Of a stretch of DNA of 64,000 nucleotides, positions 43,242-51,661 are shown piece after piece. Position 1 is the first letter of the stretch. Every line of letters begins with the position of its first letter. The translations under genes and the position numbers were made by a program. The stretch is from Christensenella sp. UBA4263 (GTDB lineage: Bacteria > Bacillota > Clostridia > Christensenellales > Aristaeellaceae), in NCBI GenBank assembly GCA_002395225.1, contig DGWH01000165.1:44548-108547 (forward strand), read 5' to 3'. The notes under the pieces were generated by a model. That model was not told where the DNA came from. It ran no database searches and worked only from the letters and a program-made list of their open reading frames with translations.

Positions 43242-44462
43242 TCACTCTTCAGAACCTTCCTCAATGATTTCAATCACGGGAGGCATCTCCTCGCCGTTCA
43301 TCTCCGGAACGTTCTGTGCCGCATTTGCTTTTTTCGGTCCGCGCCTGCGCCCTCTTTTCCGGCTGCGACCTTCTCCGGGATTTTTCTCCTTGTTCTCCGG
43401 TTTTGCTGCACCGGGCTGATTCCTGAGGGTAATCACCACATGCCGGTTCGGTTCCTCGCCCTCGGAATGGGTGGTTACCGCCGGATGGTTCTGCAGTGTG
43501 GTATGAAGCACACGGCGCTCATAGGGATTCATGGGCTCAAGCACCACACGGCGTCCCGTCTTCTGGGCACGGTTCGCCATGCGAAGGGCCAGTCTGCGCA
43601 GACTGTCCTCCCGCTTTGCGCGATAATTTTCCGAATCAACCGTTACACGGATGTATTCATCCTGTCCCTTATTGACCTGCAGACTGGTCAGATACTGGAG
43701 GGCATCCAGCGTTTCCCCGCGTCTGCCGATGAGAATCCCCAGGGTATCCCCCATCATATGAATGGCAACGGTGTCCGGCTGAGAATCATCCGCAAACACC
43801 TCGACCGAAACATTCATCCGTTTCGTCATTTCCATCAGGAAGCGCTGGGCCTTGCCTGCCGGTGTATCCTCCGGGAAAAGGTGCGCTGCGCCCTCCGGCA
43901 CAAAACCATCCTCTGTCTCCGGGCGGACAGCGGGCGCTTCGGCAACTGCCGCTTCTTTCCCATCATCCGCAGCCTGCACCGTCGGCTCTTCTTTTGCCGC
44001 TTCCGTCCCGGTCCTGTCCTCCGCCGGGCTCTCGGTCCTCACCTGCGCCTCTGCCGCGGACGGCACCGCCGGAGCCGGCTCGGCTGCCTTTTCCGGTTCC
44101 GCCTTCCGCGGAGCCGCCACCGGCTCCTGTACAGGCGCACTTTCCTGAACCGCCGTTTCCTGCTTTTTCTCCGTCTTTTGGGGCTCAGCTGCTTTGGGCT
44201 GGGGCTTTGCCTTCTGCTTTTTCGTATTTGAATCGAGAGAGAAGCTGCCGAGAAGATCACTCAGTCCGCCGTCTTCCTCTTTTTCTTCCTCAAATACCGT
44301 TATACGCACTTTGGCCGGCTTGCTTCCAAACCTTCCGAAGAGACCCTTGGCCCCTTCCTGGAGAACTTCCACACGTACATCGGCAATGGTTACGCCAAGT
44401 TCGCTCAGACCATGGTCTATCGCTTCCTGTGTCGTCTTGCCCGTAAATTCACATGTCTTCAT
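43242..44462 (-). CDS. jag: RNA-binding protein KhpB/EloR (Jag) with long linker
   Basis: The 406-residue protein has the Jag-N domain (about 1-55: FTGKTTQEAIDHGLSELG), a very long Glu/Ala/Pro/Lys linker (about 80-210), a KH domain (about 225-290: HMMGDTLGILIGRRGETLDALQYLTSLQVN, with GRRG as the GxxG loop) and an R3H domain (about 295-360: REDSLRRLALRMANRAQKTGR and NPYERRVLHTTLQ), then a basic tail. EloR/KhpB binds RNA and controls cell elongation in Gram-positives. It overlaps the yidC stop, the standard arrangement. The linker is longer than in well-studied homologues. Confidence 0.93.
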   Translation of the reverse strand: MKTCEFTGKTTQEAIDHGLSELGVTIADVRVEVLQEGAKGLFGRFGSKPAKVRITVFEEEKEEDGGLSDLLGSFSLDSNTKKQKAKPQPKAAEPQKTEKKQETAVQESAPVQEPVAAPRKAEPEKAAEPAPAVPSAAEAQVRTESPAEDRTGTEAAKEEPTVQAADDGKEAAVAEAPAVRPETEDGFVPEGAAHLFPEDTPAGKAQRFLMEMTKRMNVSVEVFADDSQPDTVAIHMMGDTLGILIGRRGETLDALQYLTSLQVNKGQDEYIRVTVDSENYRAKREDSLRRLALRMANRAQKTGRRVVLEPMNPYERRVLHTTLQNHPAVTTHSEGEEPNRHVVITLRNQPGAAKPENKEKNPGEGRSRKRGRRRGPKKANAAQNVPEMNGEEMPPVIEIIEEGSEE

Positions 44463-45460
44463 CAGATACCGACCTCCTCAGCGGTAGCAGCCTTGGCCTC
44501 CTGATTCTTAAAGTACTGGTTAAAGCCAAGCTGTTCGACGATCGCATAAATGTTGGATACTACCCAGTACAGGGCAAATGCCGCGTTGTACTGTGCGCAG
44601 AAATAGAGAGACATGAACAGCATCACATAAATCATCGTCTTCTGGCTGCCCGCCTGCTGCGGATTGGCAACCGTCTGCTGCTGCATGGTCAGCTTCTGCA
44701 TGATGACCTGTGTTCCCATGGAAATCAGCGGAAGGAGGAACAGACCGTTATATTCCGCATAAATGGTGATGTTCCAGAACAGGAAACGCAGATTGCTGAG
44801 TCCCGCAAGCGGTGCAAGATGTGCCGCATAAACCTCAGAGGAAACAAAGGGAACCACTACGCTGTCAATGTAGGCCGTCATGGCATCGCGGCCGGCAAAG
44901 CCGAGAGCCTCAGGAATCGTTCCGGCAGCCGCCAGATTGGCACTGACCTGATTCCAGACCGTGTAGTCCACCATCCGCAGGGAATTGACATCCGGCAGGA
45001 ATGTGGCAAACGGGGTATCCGGCATCCAGAGGTTCTTGATCCAGAGGAACGGCTCAACGAGTGTTTTGGGATCGATCTCCGGATTATGATAGAAGGTCAG
45101 GAACTGACGGACCAGCTGCTCATTGGCAAATGTCCGAAGAGCATAGAACATGGCAAACAGAATGACCATTGAAATGATCATCGGCAGACAGCCGCCAAGA
45201 GGGTTGACCCCCTCCTCCTTGTAAAGCTCCTGCATTTTCTGATTGAGCTTTTCCTGATCATCCTTGTACTTATCCTGCAGGCGCTTCAGTTTCGGCTGAA
45301 GGGCGCTCATCTTCATCGTGGAACGGCGGCTTCCGAGATTCAGCGGCATCACGAGGACTTTAATCAGCACCGTAAAAACAATAATGGTAACGGCATAATT
45401 GTTTATGACGGAATACAGTCCCTTGATAACCGTCAGCAGAAGGTCATTAAGAAAATTCAT
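44462..45460 (-). CDS. yidC: Membrane protein insertase YidC (SpoIIIJ/Oxa1 family)
   Basis: YidC inserts membrane proteins with or without Sec. The 332-residue protein has an N-terminal helix, VLVMPLNLGSRRSTMKMSALQPKLKRLQDKYK, which is the conserved cytoplasmic hairpin with its hydrophilic-groove arginine, GGCLPMIISMVILFAMFYALR, and later NAAFALYWVVSNIYAIVEQLGFN. An outside segment of about 150 residues between helices 2 and 3 is longer than in B. subtilis SpoIIIJ. No lipobox cysteine is visible at the N-terminus. It lies between yidD and jag. Confidence 0.95.
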   Translation of the reverse strand: MNFLNDLLLTVIKGLYSVINNYAVTIIVFTVLIKVLVMPLNLGSRRSTMKMSALQPKLKRLQDKYKDDQEKLNQKMQELYKEEGVNPLGGCLPMIISMVILFAMFYALRTFANEQLVRQFLTFYHNPEIDPKTLVEPFLWIKNLWMPDTPFATFLPDVNSLRMVDYTVWNQVSANLAAAGTIPEALGFAGRDAMTAYIDSVVVPFVSSEVYAAHLAPLAGLSNLRFLFWNITIYAEYNGLFLLPLISMGTQVIMQKLTMQQQTVANPQQAGSQKTMIYVMLFMSLYFCAQYNAAFALYWVVSNIYAIVEQLGFNQYFKNQEAKAATAEEVGI

Positions 45461-45522
45461 GGACAGTTCGTCTCCTTGTACTATCGTTAGAGGAGTGCCC
45501 CCAGCCTCCTCATGATGGCATA

Positions 45523-45738
45523 TTATGGTACGGGATCGTACAGATTCCCCTTGTAAAACGGATGGCAGCGCAGAATACGGCGGATTGCCAGATACGTTCC
45601 TTTCAGTGCCCCGTATTTTTCAATCGCCTGCAGCGCATACGCCGAGCAGGTCGGTGTAAAACGGCAGCACGGCTGGTGCATCGGGCTGATGCGTTTCCTG
45701 TAAAACCGAATCAGCGCCAAAAGCAGACGTTTCATCAC
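45523..45738 (-). CDS. yidD: Membrane protein insertion efficiency factor YidD
   Basis: The 71-residue protein has the whole family signature: LIRFYRKRISPMHQPCCRFTPTCSAYALQAIEKYGALKG and RILRCHPFYKGNLYDPVP. YidD helps membrane insertion and is normally encoded between rnpA and yidC, as here. Its start overlaps the rnpA stop by four bases. Confidence 0.96.
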   Translation of the reverse strand: MMKRLLLALIRFYRKRISPMHQPCCRFTPTCSAYALQAIEKYGALKGTYLAIRRILRCHPFYKGNLYDPVP

Positions 45739-46085
45739 GAATCCGCCTTTCCTGCCTCCTGCATCAGCAAATTCTGCTTTTTCAGCATATAAATGACTGA
45801 TTTCCGCAGATTGGCAAAATCTGCATCCACCGCAGGATTTCGGGCAATAAAAATATACAGTCCATTCTTCATTCTGGGAATCACCGGATCCACTGCCGCC
45901 CGAAGCCGGCGCTTCACACGGTTGCGAACCACCGCACCGCCGATTTTCTTTCCGACAGAAAATCCGATTTTCAGAGTACTGGACCGGGTATACAGCAATA
46001 CCATTTCCCTGGAACCACTGGAGGTTCCGCGTCTGTAGACATACTTAAACTGTGCATTTTTCTTGAGGCTGTATTTTCGCTGCAA
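45735..46085 (-). CDS. rnpA: Ribonuclease P protein component
   Basis: RnpA joins the RNase P RNA to trim tRNA 5' ends. The 116-residue protein has the family helix-loop GFSVGKKIGGAVVRNRVKRRLR with the RNR motif and begins LQRKYSLKKNAQFKYVYRRG. The start is a TTG at 46085, eight bases after GGAGG. Length is normal. Confidence 0.95.
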   Translation of the reverse strand: MQRKYSLKKNAQFKYVYRRGTSSGSREMVLLYTRSSTLKIGFSVGKKIGGAVVRNRVKRRLRAAVDPVIPRMKNGLYIFIARNPAVDADFANLRKSVIYMLKKQNLLMQEAGKADS

Positions 46086-46166
46086 CTAAAACGCCTCCGG
46101 TTCATCCAGCATGCAATGCATGGTCTGCATCCGGCCGAAAGGCAGGCGCCTTTCAGCCCTGATGCA

Positions 46167-46211
46167 AAAGAAAAGAAAAAGGTCCGTTCCCGGTCTTTAC
46201 CGGGCCGGACC
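46167..46211 (-). terminator. Attenuator-like hairpin between rpmH and rnpA
   Basis: GGTCCG..CCCGGT / ACCGGG..CGGACC forms a strong stem (46181-46211), followed on the minus strand by a long T-rich tail (A-rich 46167-46180). Partial read-through would make more rpmH than rnpA mRNA. Confidence 0.82.
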
Positions 46212-46271
46212 GAACGTTCCCCTGTTCCGGCAGGAAAAACGATGCCGCACAGCGGCAAATGAATCCAGTTA

Positions 46272-46427
46272 TCAGACGGGATTGGAAACCGTCAGCTTGG
46301 CACGGCCGCGATTACGACGGCGTGCAAGAACCTTGCGGCCGTTCTTGGTGGACATACGAGAGCGGAAGCCATGTACCTTGGCGCGCTGACGCTTCTTCGG
46401 CTGATAAGTTCTGACTGATGAAGCCAT
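46272..46427 (-). CDS. rpmH: 50S ribosomal protein L34, slightly extended
   Basis: Fifty-one codons read MASSVRTYQPKKRQRAKVHG, then FRSRMSTKNGRKVLARRRNRGRAKLTVSNPV. The motif TYQPKKRQRAKVHGFR.RM.T.NGRKVL..RR..GR..L is L34. The usual length is 44, so there are a few extra residues at both ends. AGGAG precedes the ATG. It is the first gene of the rnpA-yidD-yidC-jag operon. dnaA is not beside it; pfkA diverges instead. Confidence 0.95.
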   Translation of the reverse strand: MASSVRTYQPKKRQRAKVHGFRSRMSTKNGRKVLARRRNRGRAKLTVSNPV

Positions 46428-46600
46428 TATGATCTCACTCCTTGCGAAACGATTATTTTTAGTTCAATCCATGTTTCAGGATAATGCGGAATACTCTTTT
46501 CATACGGCCAGGCCGCATCAAGGGGCAAGAAACTCCTCACAATCGAAACACGAACAGCAACAACAACTCCTGCTTCTGCGTTCCACGCAGAATCTGTCAT

Positions 46601-46630
46601 AGTATAAATCACGCCGTTGAATGAAGTCAA
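46601..46630 (-). promoter_or_regulatory. Promoter of rpmH operon
   Basis: On the minus strand TTGACT (46630-46625) and TATACT (46606-46601) are 18 bases apart, leaving a leader of about 165 bases to rpmH. The rest of 46428-46600 shows no gene and no DnaA-box cluster. Confidence 0.7.
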
Positions 46631-46660
46631 GAAGAATTTTTTGCTTTGAGGGCGATTTCC

Positions 46661-46690
46661 TTGACTTTCTCCGCTGTCACAGCGTATAAT
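46661..46690 (+). promoter_or_regulatory. Promoter of pfkA
   Basis: TTGACT (46661-46666) and a perfect TATAAT (46685-46690) are 18 bases apart. Transcription would begin near 46697, so the in-frame ATG at 46689 is upstream of the start and cannot be used. Confidence 0.82.
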
Positions 46691-46757
46691 GAGCCACGAT
46701 TTTGAACAACTGAAAGAAACTGACCGGTTTATTGGTCTTTTAAGAGAGGAAACCTAT

Positions 46758-47804
46758 ATGCATCGTATTGGTGTATTAACCTCAGGCGGAGATTCACCCG
46801 GGATGAACGCTGCTGTTATGGCAGTCGCCAAGGCAGCCCGTTATCACGGCATGTCCCTGATCGGCATTAAACGGGGGTATAACGGCACCCTCTGCAAGAG
46901 TCACCATATTGAAGATGACATGCTTGAACTGGATCTGGATACCATTCTGGATATCGCCGATCAGCCGGGAACCTATCTGCGCACTGCCCGCTGTCTCGAG
47001 TTTCACCGCCCGGAGATGCGCGTCCATGCGGTCAACAACATCCGCGAAATGGGCATTGAAGGCATCGTCGTCATCGGCGGTGACGGTTCCTATCACGGTG
47101 CCATGGAACTGTGCGCCCTCGGCGTTCCCTGTGTCGGCATCCCCGGCACCATCGACAATGATCTCGCCTATACCGAAATGACCCTGGGCTATGATACCGC
47201 TGTCAACTCCTGTGTGGATGACATCCGGGCCATCCGGGCCACCAGCCGTTCGCATGACCGTCCGGCCGTTGTCGAGGTCATGGGACGCCACTGCGGCGAT
47301 ATCGCCCTCAAGGCGGCCGCAGGCTCAGGCGCTGAAATCTGCATCGTTCCCGAGGTAAACTGGTCCATCCAGGAAGTGGCCAACCGCCTCTCCCGCCTCA
47401 TCGATATGGGAAATCCGCGCGCAACCGTCGTCATTGCCGAGGGCGCTTGGGACGCCATGCATCCCATGGACTGGCATCGCTATCTCAGGGAAAACGGCTG
47501 TCACGTCCATGATGACGATGTAATGAACACCCATTTCCTTTCCCTCATGCTGAAATACAAATGCAAATGTGAGGCGCGCCCGACGGTCCTTGGCTATACG
47601 CAGCGTGGACGCACGCCTTCTGCCTATGATTCCTGGTTTGCATTTGAAGCCGGAAATCTGGCCGTCAATCTGCTTGAGAACGGCATCGGCAACCAGGTCA
47701 TCGGACTTAAAGACGGACGGGTCTACTACCTGCCCATCGGCATGGCCCTCCAGCAGAAACGGGAATTCAACCTGCAGCTGTACAACCTGATCAATACCAT
47801 CTGA
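46758..47804 (+). CDS. pfkA: ATP-dependent 6-phosphofructokinase
   Basis: PfkA phosphorylates fructose 6-phosphate, the committed step of glycolysis. The 348-residue protein has GVLTSGGDSPGMNAAV (ATP phosphate site), VIGGDGSYHGAMEL, GIPGTIDNDLAYTEMTLGYDTAVN with the catalytic Asp and a Gly at the position that is Lys in PPi enzymes, and EVMGRHCGDIALKAA. These residues indicate the ATP-type. Length is a little above the 320 of typical bacterial enzymes. The ATG at 46758 follows AGAGGA. A second, different phosphofructokinase lies at 59350-60423. Confidence 0.95.
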   Translation: MHRIGVLTSGGDSPGMNAAVMAVAKAARYHGMSLIGIKRGYNGTLCKSHHIEDDMLELDLDTILDIADQPGTYLRTARCLEFHRPEMRVHAVNNIREMGIEGIVVIGGDGSYHGAMELCALGVPCVGIPGTIDNDLAYTEMTLGYDTAVNSCVDDIRAIRATSRSHDRPAVVEVMGRHCGDIALKAAAGSGAEICIVPEVNWSIQEVANRLSRLIDMGNPRATVVIAEGAWDAMHPMDWHRYLRENGCHVHDDDVMNTHFLSLMLKYKCKCEARPTVLGYTQRGRTPSAYDSWFAFEAGNLAVNLLENGIGNQVIGLKDGRVYYLPIGMALQQKREFNLQLYNLINTI

Positions 47805-47817
47805 TTTGATTCTCCTG

Positions 47818-47849
47818 GGAATATCCGGGCTTCCGGATATTCCTTTTTT
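47818..47849 (+). terminator. Terminator of pfkA
   Basis: GGAATATCCGG / CCGGATATTCC with a four-base loop and T6 tail, 13 bases after the stop. Confidence 0.93.
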
Positions 47850-47893
47850 AAAATGATTTTGTCAACGCTTGATGACTGGAGGACCCTATTCCG

Positions 47894-49249
47894 ATGTTTG
47901 AAAAAAACAGCGTCCACGAGATGACCTGTCTCTCCCTCGGGCAGGATGCCCAGGGGGTCTGCCGCTGCGATGATATCGTTGTTTTCGTTCCGGAGCTGCT
48001 GCCCGGTGAGCGCGCGCTTGTCCGAATTGTCAAAACAGAACGCCGCTTTGCCTATGGAAAAGTTGAAAAGAGACTGAATGATTCCCCTGACCGGCAGATT
48101 CCGTTCTGCCCGATCGCCAGGCGCTGCGGCGGATGCACCTGTCAGCATATGACCTATGACGCCTCTCTGGCTTACAAACGTCAGCAGGTTCAGGATCTGC
48201 TTGAGCGCGTCGGGCATGTCCAGACCCAGGTCCCGCCGGTTCTCGGAATGGAAACGCCCTTTCGCTACCGGAACAAAGGCATGTACCCGGTCGGTCCAGG
48301 AAAAGACGGTCCTGTATGCGGCTTTTTTGCCCAGCGCACCCACGAGATCATCCCGCTTCCGGAAATGGGCTGTCAGCTTCAGGATGAGGCATCCCACCTG
48401 GTGCTGAAGACGGTCCTTGCCTGGATGACGGCCTGTCATGTGCCGGTCTATGATGAGCGAACCCACACCGGCCTCATTCGGCATATCATGACACGAACCA
48501 CCACCGCCGGCCGTCTGATGGTAGTGCTCGTTGTCACCTCTGCAAAGCTGCCGGATACTGCCGCGCTGATTCATGCTCTCCGAAACGCCGTCCCCGGCAT
48601 CGAAACGATTGCTCTTTCCGTCAACTCCAAACCCGGAAACACCATTCTCGGTCAGGACATCCGCGTTCTTTTCGGTCCTGCCGAAATGCGCGATACCATT
48701 CTCGGGCTGTCATTTTCCGTCTCACCGCTTTCTTTCTTCCAGGTCAATCCCCGGCAGACCGAAAAGCTGTATCAGCTTGCCCTCCAGTATGCAGATCTGA
48801 ACGGAAATGAAACCTGTATTGATGCCTACTGCGGAACCGGAACAATTTCTCTCCTTCTGGCACGCCGCTGCAAACACGTGATCGGCATTGAAATTGTCGA
48901 TGCGGCCATTCAGAACGCAAGACGGAATGCCGAAGATAACCAGATCCGCAATGCCGAGTTCATCACCGGTGCAACCGAATCCGTTCTCCCGCAGCTCATC
49001 CGCAGCGGTCTGAAACCGGATGTCATCGTGCTTGATCCTCCCCGCAAAGGCTGTGATCCTGTTGTTTTAAATGCCATTCAGGAAGCTTCGCCGGAACGAA
49101 TCGTCTACGTTTCCTGTTCAGCCCCCACCCTCGCCCGGGATGTAGAAATCCTCTCACGCCACGGTTATTCCGTCAAAGCCATCCAGAGCGTTGACATGTT
49201 CTGCTGGACCTCCTCAATTGAGACCTGTTGTCTGCTTGAACGACTTTGA
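47894..49249 (+). CDS. rlmD: 23S rRNA (uracil-C5)-methyltransferase, RlmD/RumA type
   Basis: The 451-residue enzyme methylates a uracil of 23S rRNA with SAM. It has an N-terminal TRAM-like domain (GQDAQGVCRCDDIVVFVPELLPGE), an iron-sulfur cluster with C72, C78, C81 and a later Cys (MGCQL), the SAM site IDAYCGTGTISLLLA, VLDPPRKGC, and YVSCSAPTLARD with the catalytic Cys. The last motif DMFCWTSSIETC differs from the usual DMFP.T.HVE in having Ser for His, while the Glu that acts as base is kept. GGAGG lies upstream of the ATG. The exact target uracil (1939 or 747) cannot be told. Confidence 0.9.
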   Translation: MFEKNSVHEMTCLSLGQDAQGVCRCDDIVVFVPELLPGERALVRIVKTERRFAYGKVEKRLNDSPDRQIPFCPIARRCGGCTCQHMTYDASLAYKRQQVQDLLERVGHVQTQVPPVLGMETPFRYRNKGMYPVGPGKDGPVCGFFAQRTHEIIPLPEMGCQLQDEASHLVLKTVLAWMTACHVPVYDERTHTGLIRHIMTRTTTAGRLMVVLVVTSAKLPDTAALIHALRNAVPGIETIALSVNSKPGNTILGQDIRVLFGPAEMRDTILGLSFSVSPLSFFQVNPRQTEKLYQLALQYADLNGNETCIDAYCGTGTISLLLARRCKHVIGIEIVDAAIQNARRNAEDNQIRNAEFITGATESVLPQLIRSGLKPDVIVLDPPRKGCDPVVLNAIQEASPERIVYVSCSAPTLARDVEILSRHGYSVKAIQSVDMFCWTSSIETCCLLERL

Positions 49250-49385
49250 AATGCATAAGACCACATTAGCTTTAGTCACAATAAGATTCATTCATAAAAT
49301 CATTTGATCTAAACACAGCAAAAACACGAATTGCGATCTGCATGGAAATATGAGGAACAGGTGAAAGGAAAGGAGTAAACCTTCT

Positions 49386-50149
49386 ATGAGAGATTTTGGT
49401 AAGCAAATGGAAATGGTTCTCTATCATTCTGATTGAAGGGGATGTGTCTGTTGATGCCTATATTAAAGATGAAAGCATCTGGATAACACAGAAAGCGATG
49501 GCAGAGCTGTTGGAGTTCAGGTACCTGCCGTAAGTAAGCGTTTAAAGAAAATATTTGAAGAAGGCGAGTTAGATGAAAAAGTGGTTATTTCCAAAATGGA
49601 AATAACCAGTCCTCACGGAGCTATTCCTGATAAAATCCAGACCAGTGAGGCTATGTTTTATAATCTGGATGCTATCATATCAGTGGGTTATAGAGTTAAA
49701 TCAAAAAAAGCCACGCGGTTTAGAATCTGGGCGACCACAGTTCTTAAGGAATGCATGACGAAAGGCTTTGTTCTGGATGACGACCGTCTGAAGCAAGGGA
49801 AAACAGCTTTCGGAAAAGATTACTTCCGCGAGCTGTTGGAGCGTGTTCGTTCGATCCGAGCCAGCGAACGGCGTATCTGGCAGCAGATTACCGATATTTT
49901 TGCCGAGTGTAGTATTGATTACACAAAGGATTCCGAAGTAGCTTACCATTTTTATGCAACGATACAAAACAAGTTCCATTATGCAATCACAAATCATACC
50001 ACTGCAGAGATAGTTTATGAATCGGCGGATCATACGAAAGAACACATGTGACTTATAACATGGAAGAATGCTCCGGATGGAAGGATACTGAAATCAGATG
50101 TTTCGGTTGCAAAGAATTATCTGAATGAAAAGCAGATTCGTCAATTGGA
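49386..50149 (+). pseudogene. Broken RhuM-family gene
   Basis: Pieces in different frames together match the RhuM (virulence/phage-associated DNA-binding-like) family: MEMVLYHS at the start, then DVSVDAYIKDESIWITQKAMAELL, SKRLKKIFEEGELDEKVVISK, MFYNLDAIISVGYRVKSKKATRFRIWATTVLKE, KDSEVAYHFYATIQNKFHYAIT, and after an in-frame TGA (50049-50051, where Gly is expected) ITWKNAPDGRILKSDVSVAKNYLNEKQIRQLER. Breaks are a TGA after residue 15 with a frame change, a frameshift near 49530, the TGA at 50049, and loss of the C-terminus before the terminator at 50180. RhuM genes are typical of mobile or integrated regions. It is a decayed remnant. Confidence 0.85.
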
Positions 50150-50179
50150 ACGTGTACACCCACAAACTGATACAGATAA

Positions 50180-50212
50180 AAAGTGGCTGCTGCAGTGTGC
50201 AGCAGCCACTTT
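50180..50212. terminator. Bidirectional terminator
   Basis: A 15-base perfect stem (AAAGTGGCTGCTGCA / TGCAGCAGCCACTTT) with a three-base loop, between the RhuM remnant and the convergent SGNH gene. Confidence 0.9.
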
Positions 50213-50239
50213 CGGAAAATCTCCATAATCAGATGAGCG

Positions 50240-51550
50240 TTACCGGATAGTTAAACAGTAGTACATTTCGCCGCTTCCATGCTCATCCAGGGCAGCCCGA
50301 ACATACAGAGGACCGTTTACCCGATCCAGCGGGAACGAACACCGGTTGTTTTTCTGCCAGGACTGAATGACCCTGGTGCTGCCGTCCTCTGCCTGACAGT
50401 CCATCCGGTAATAAGGGACAACACCGGTTCCGGCGATGCACCCGGCTGAAACCGTCACCTCTTCATCCGTCTTTTCCGCTGTCGCGTACACGTTGAAAAT
50501 TCGCTGGTTTTCTGTCAGATATTCACTCCAGGAACGACACTGGAATACGGAAATATCCCCCCCGGCATTGAAATGCTGAATCAATCTGGCCATGGCCCGG
50601 CTATAGATCGCCGCACCATCCACATTCAGGTGATAGATATCGACAAAATACGCATCCAGACCGGGCATCCAGTCAGCACTGGGCCGTGAGGCATTTATGA
50701 AAGAAATCTCATGTTCCGCACAGAACGCCTCAAGCTCATCGCAGATCTGCATGACTATCGGACTTGATACCAGCACAGGAGCCGGCAGCGGAAGAATGGA
50801 GACAATCAGTTTCGCCCCATTTTTCGCACACAGGGACTGCATCCGCAGTATACGTTCCTTTGTCAGCTGGGGAAACTCTACGTGAGCATCTTCGGACGGT
50901 TGAACGAAGCGTGTTGCGAAAAGCCCGCCCTCCGGCGGCTCCAGAAGCATCTCGTGATATCCGGATCCGCGATAAGGGGTATCGGTCAGCTGCCGATTCA
51001 TCTCCTGAATATAGGGTTCCGGATTGAACCGGATACTGACTGTCTTTACAATATCCCGCAGTGAATCAGCCGGCATGGATCTGAAATAGAACAGCCGGGT
51101 CAGAAAACGGCTGTCTGCATTCATCAGCTCGGAAAGATAATGGACCGCTGTTTTCGGCGAGAGCATCGGCATGATGCGAACCTCCGCCTCCTCACTTTCC
51201 TGAACAGAAAGAAGGACATCCGGTTCAAGTGCCAGAACCACAACTTTCGGGCGGTTTGTTTCAAAGGCGCATTCCGTCAGTGCAAGGTCTCCCTCAAGGC
51301 CGACATTGCCGACCGCGGCATCAAAAGCGCGAAGACCGGTTTCGTTCCGGATGATCTCCGGATCCAGACCGTAGTAAACAGGGGATGAACCGACAAAAAG
51401 AACATCAATATCGCGCGAATTGTGCAGTTCATGCAGCATGAGATATCGGGATGTATCCGTCTTGACGCAAAAGCAATTGATGCAGTGAAGAAGTCCACAG
51501 GTGACAAGCAGAAACAGAATCAGGTTCCGCCAAGGATGCGCCTTTTTCAT
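50240..51550 (-). CDS. SGNH-type outside O-acyl-transfer partner (DltD/AlgX-like), pair 2
   Basis: The 436-residue protein has one N-terminal helix (about 9-26), then an SGNH-like domain: DVLFVGSSPVYYGLDPEIIR with GSSP as the nucleophile block, FDAAVGNVGLEGDLALTEC, IVSILPLPAPVL, and DIYHLNVDGAAIYSRAMARLI with the catalytic D..H. An extra beta-type C-terminal domain (about 350-436) may bind sugar. It follows the MBOAT gene 51662-53218 on the same strand (about 110 bases apart). The ATG at 51550 has GGAGG upstream. Confidence 0.78.
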   Translation of the reverse strand: MKKAHPWRNLILFLLVTCGLLHCINCFCVKTDTSRYLMLHELHNSRDIDVLFVGSSPVYYGLDPEIIRNETGLRAFDAAVGNVGLEGDLALTECAFETNRPKVVVLALEPDVLLSVQESEEAEVRIMPMLSPKTAVHYLSELMNADSRFLTRLFYFRSMPADSLRDIVKTVSIRFNPEPYIQEMNRQLTDTPYRGSGYHEMLLEPPEGGLFATRFVQPSEDAHVEFPQLTKERILRMQSLCAKNGAKLIVSILPLPAPVLVSSPIVMQICDELEAFCAEHEISFINASRPSADWMPGLDAYFVDIYHLNVDGAAIYSRAMARLIQHFNAGGDISVFQCRSWSEYLTENQRIFNVYATAEKTDEEVTVSAGCIAGTGVVPYYRMDCQAEDGSTRVIQSWQKNNRCSFPLDRVNGPLYVRAALDEHGSGEMYYCLTIR

Positions 51551-51661
51551 AAATTGCCTTCCTCCATTGAAATGGCCGTTCAGGGGCTGCAAATGAGAAG
51601 AATCGGACATGGGAACAGCACATTCCCTGAACCGGAACAATTCCGGGGCTGATGGTTCCGA

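Noticed and set aside
46428..46690. Possible replication origin near rpmH
   Set aside because: No cluster of TTATCCACA-like boxes or AT-rich unwinding region was seen, and dnaA is absent.
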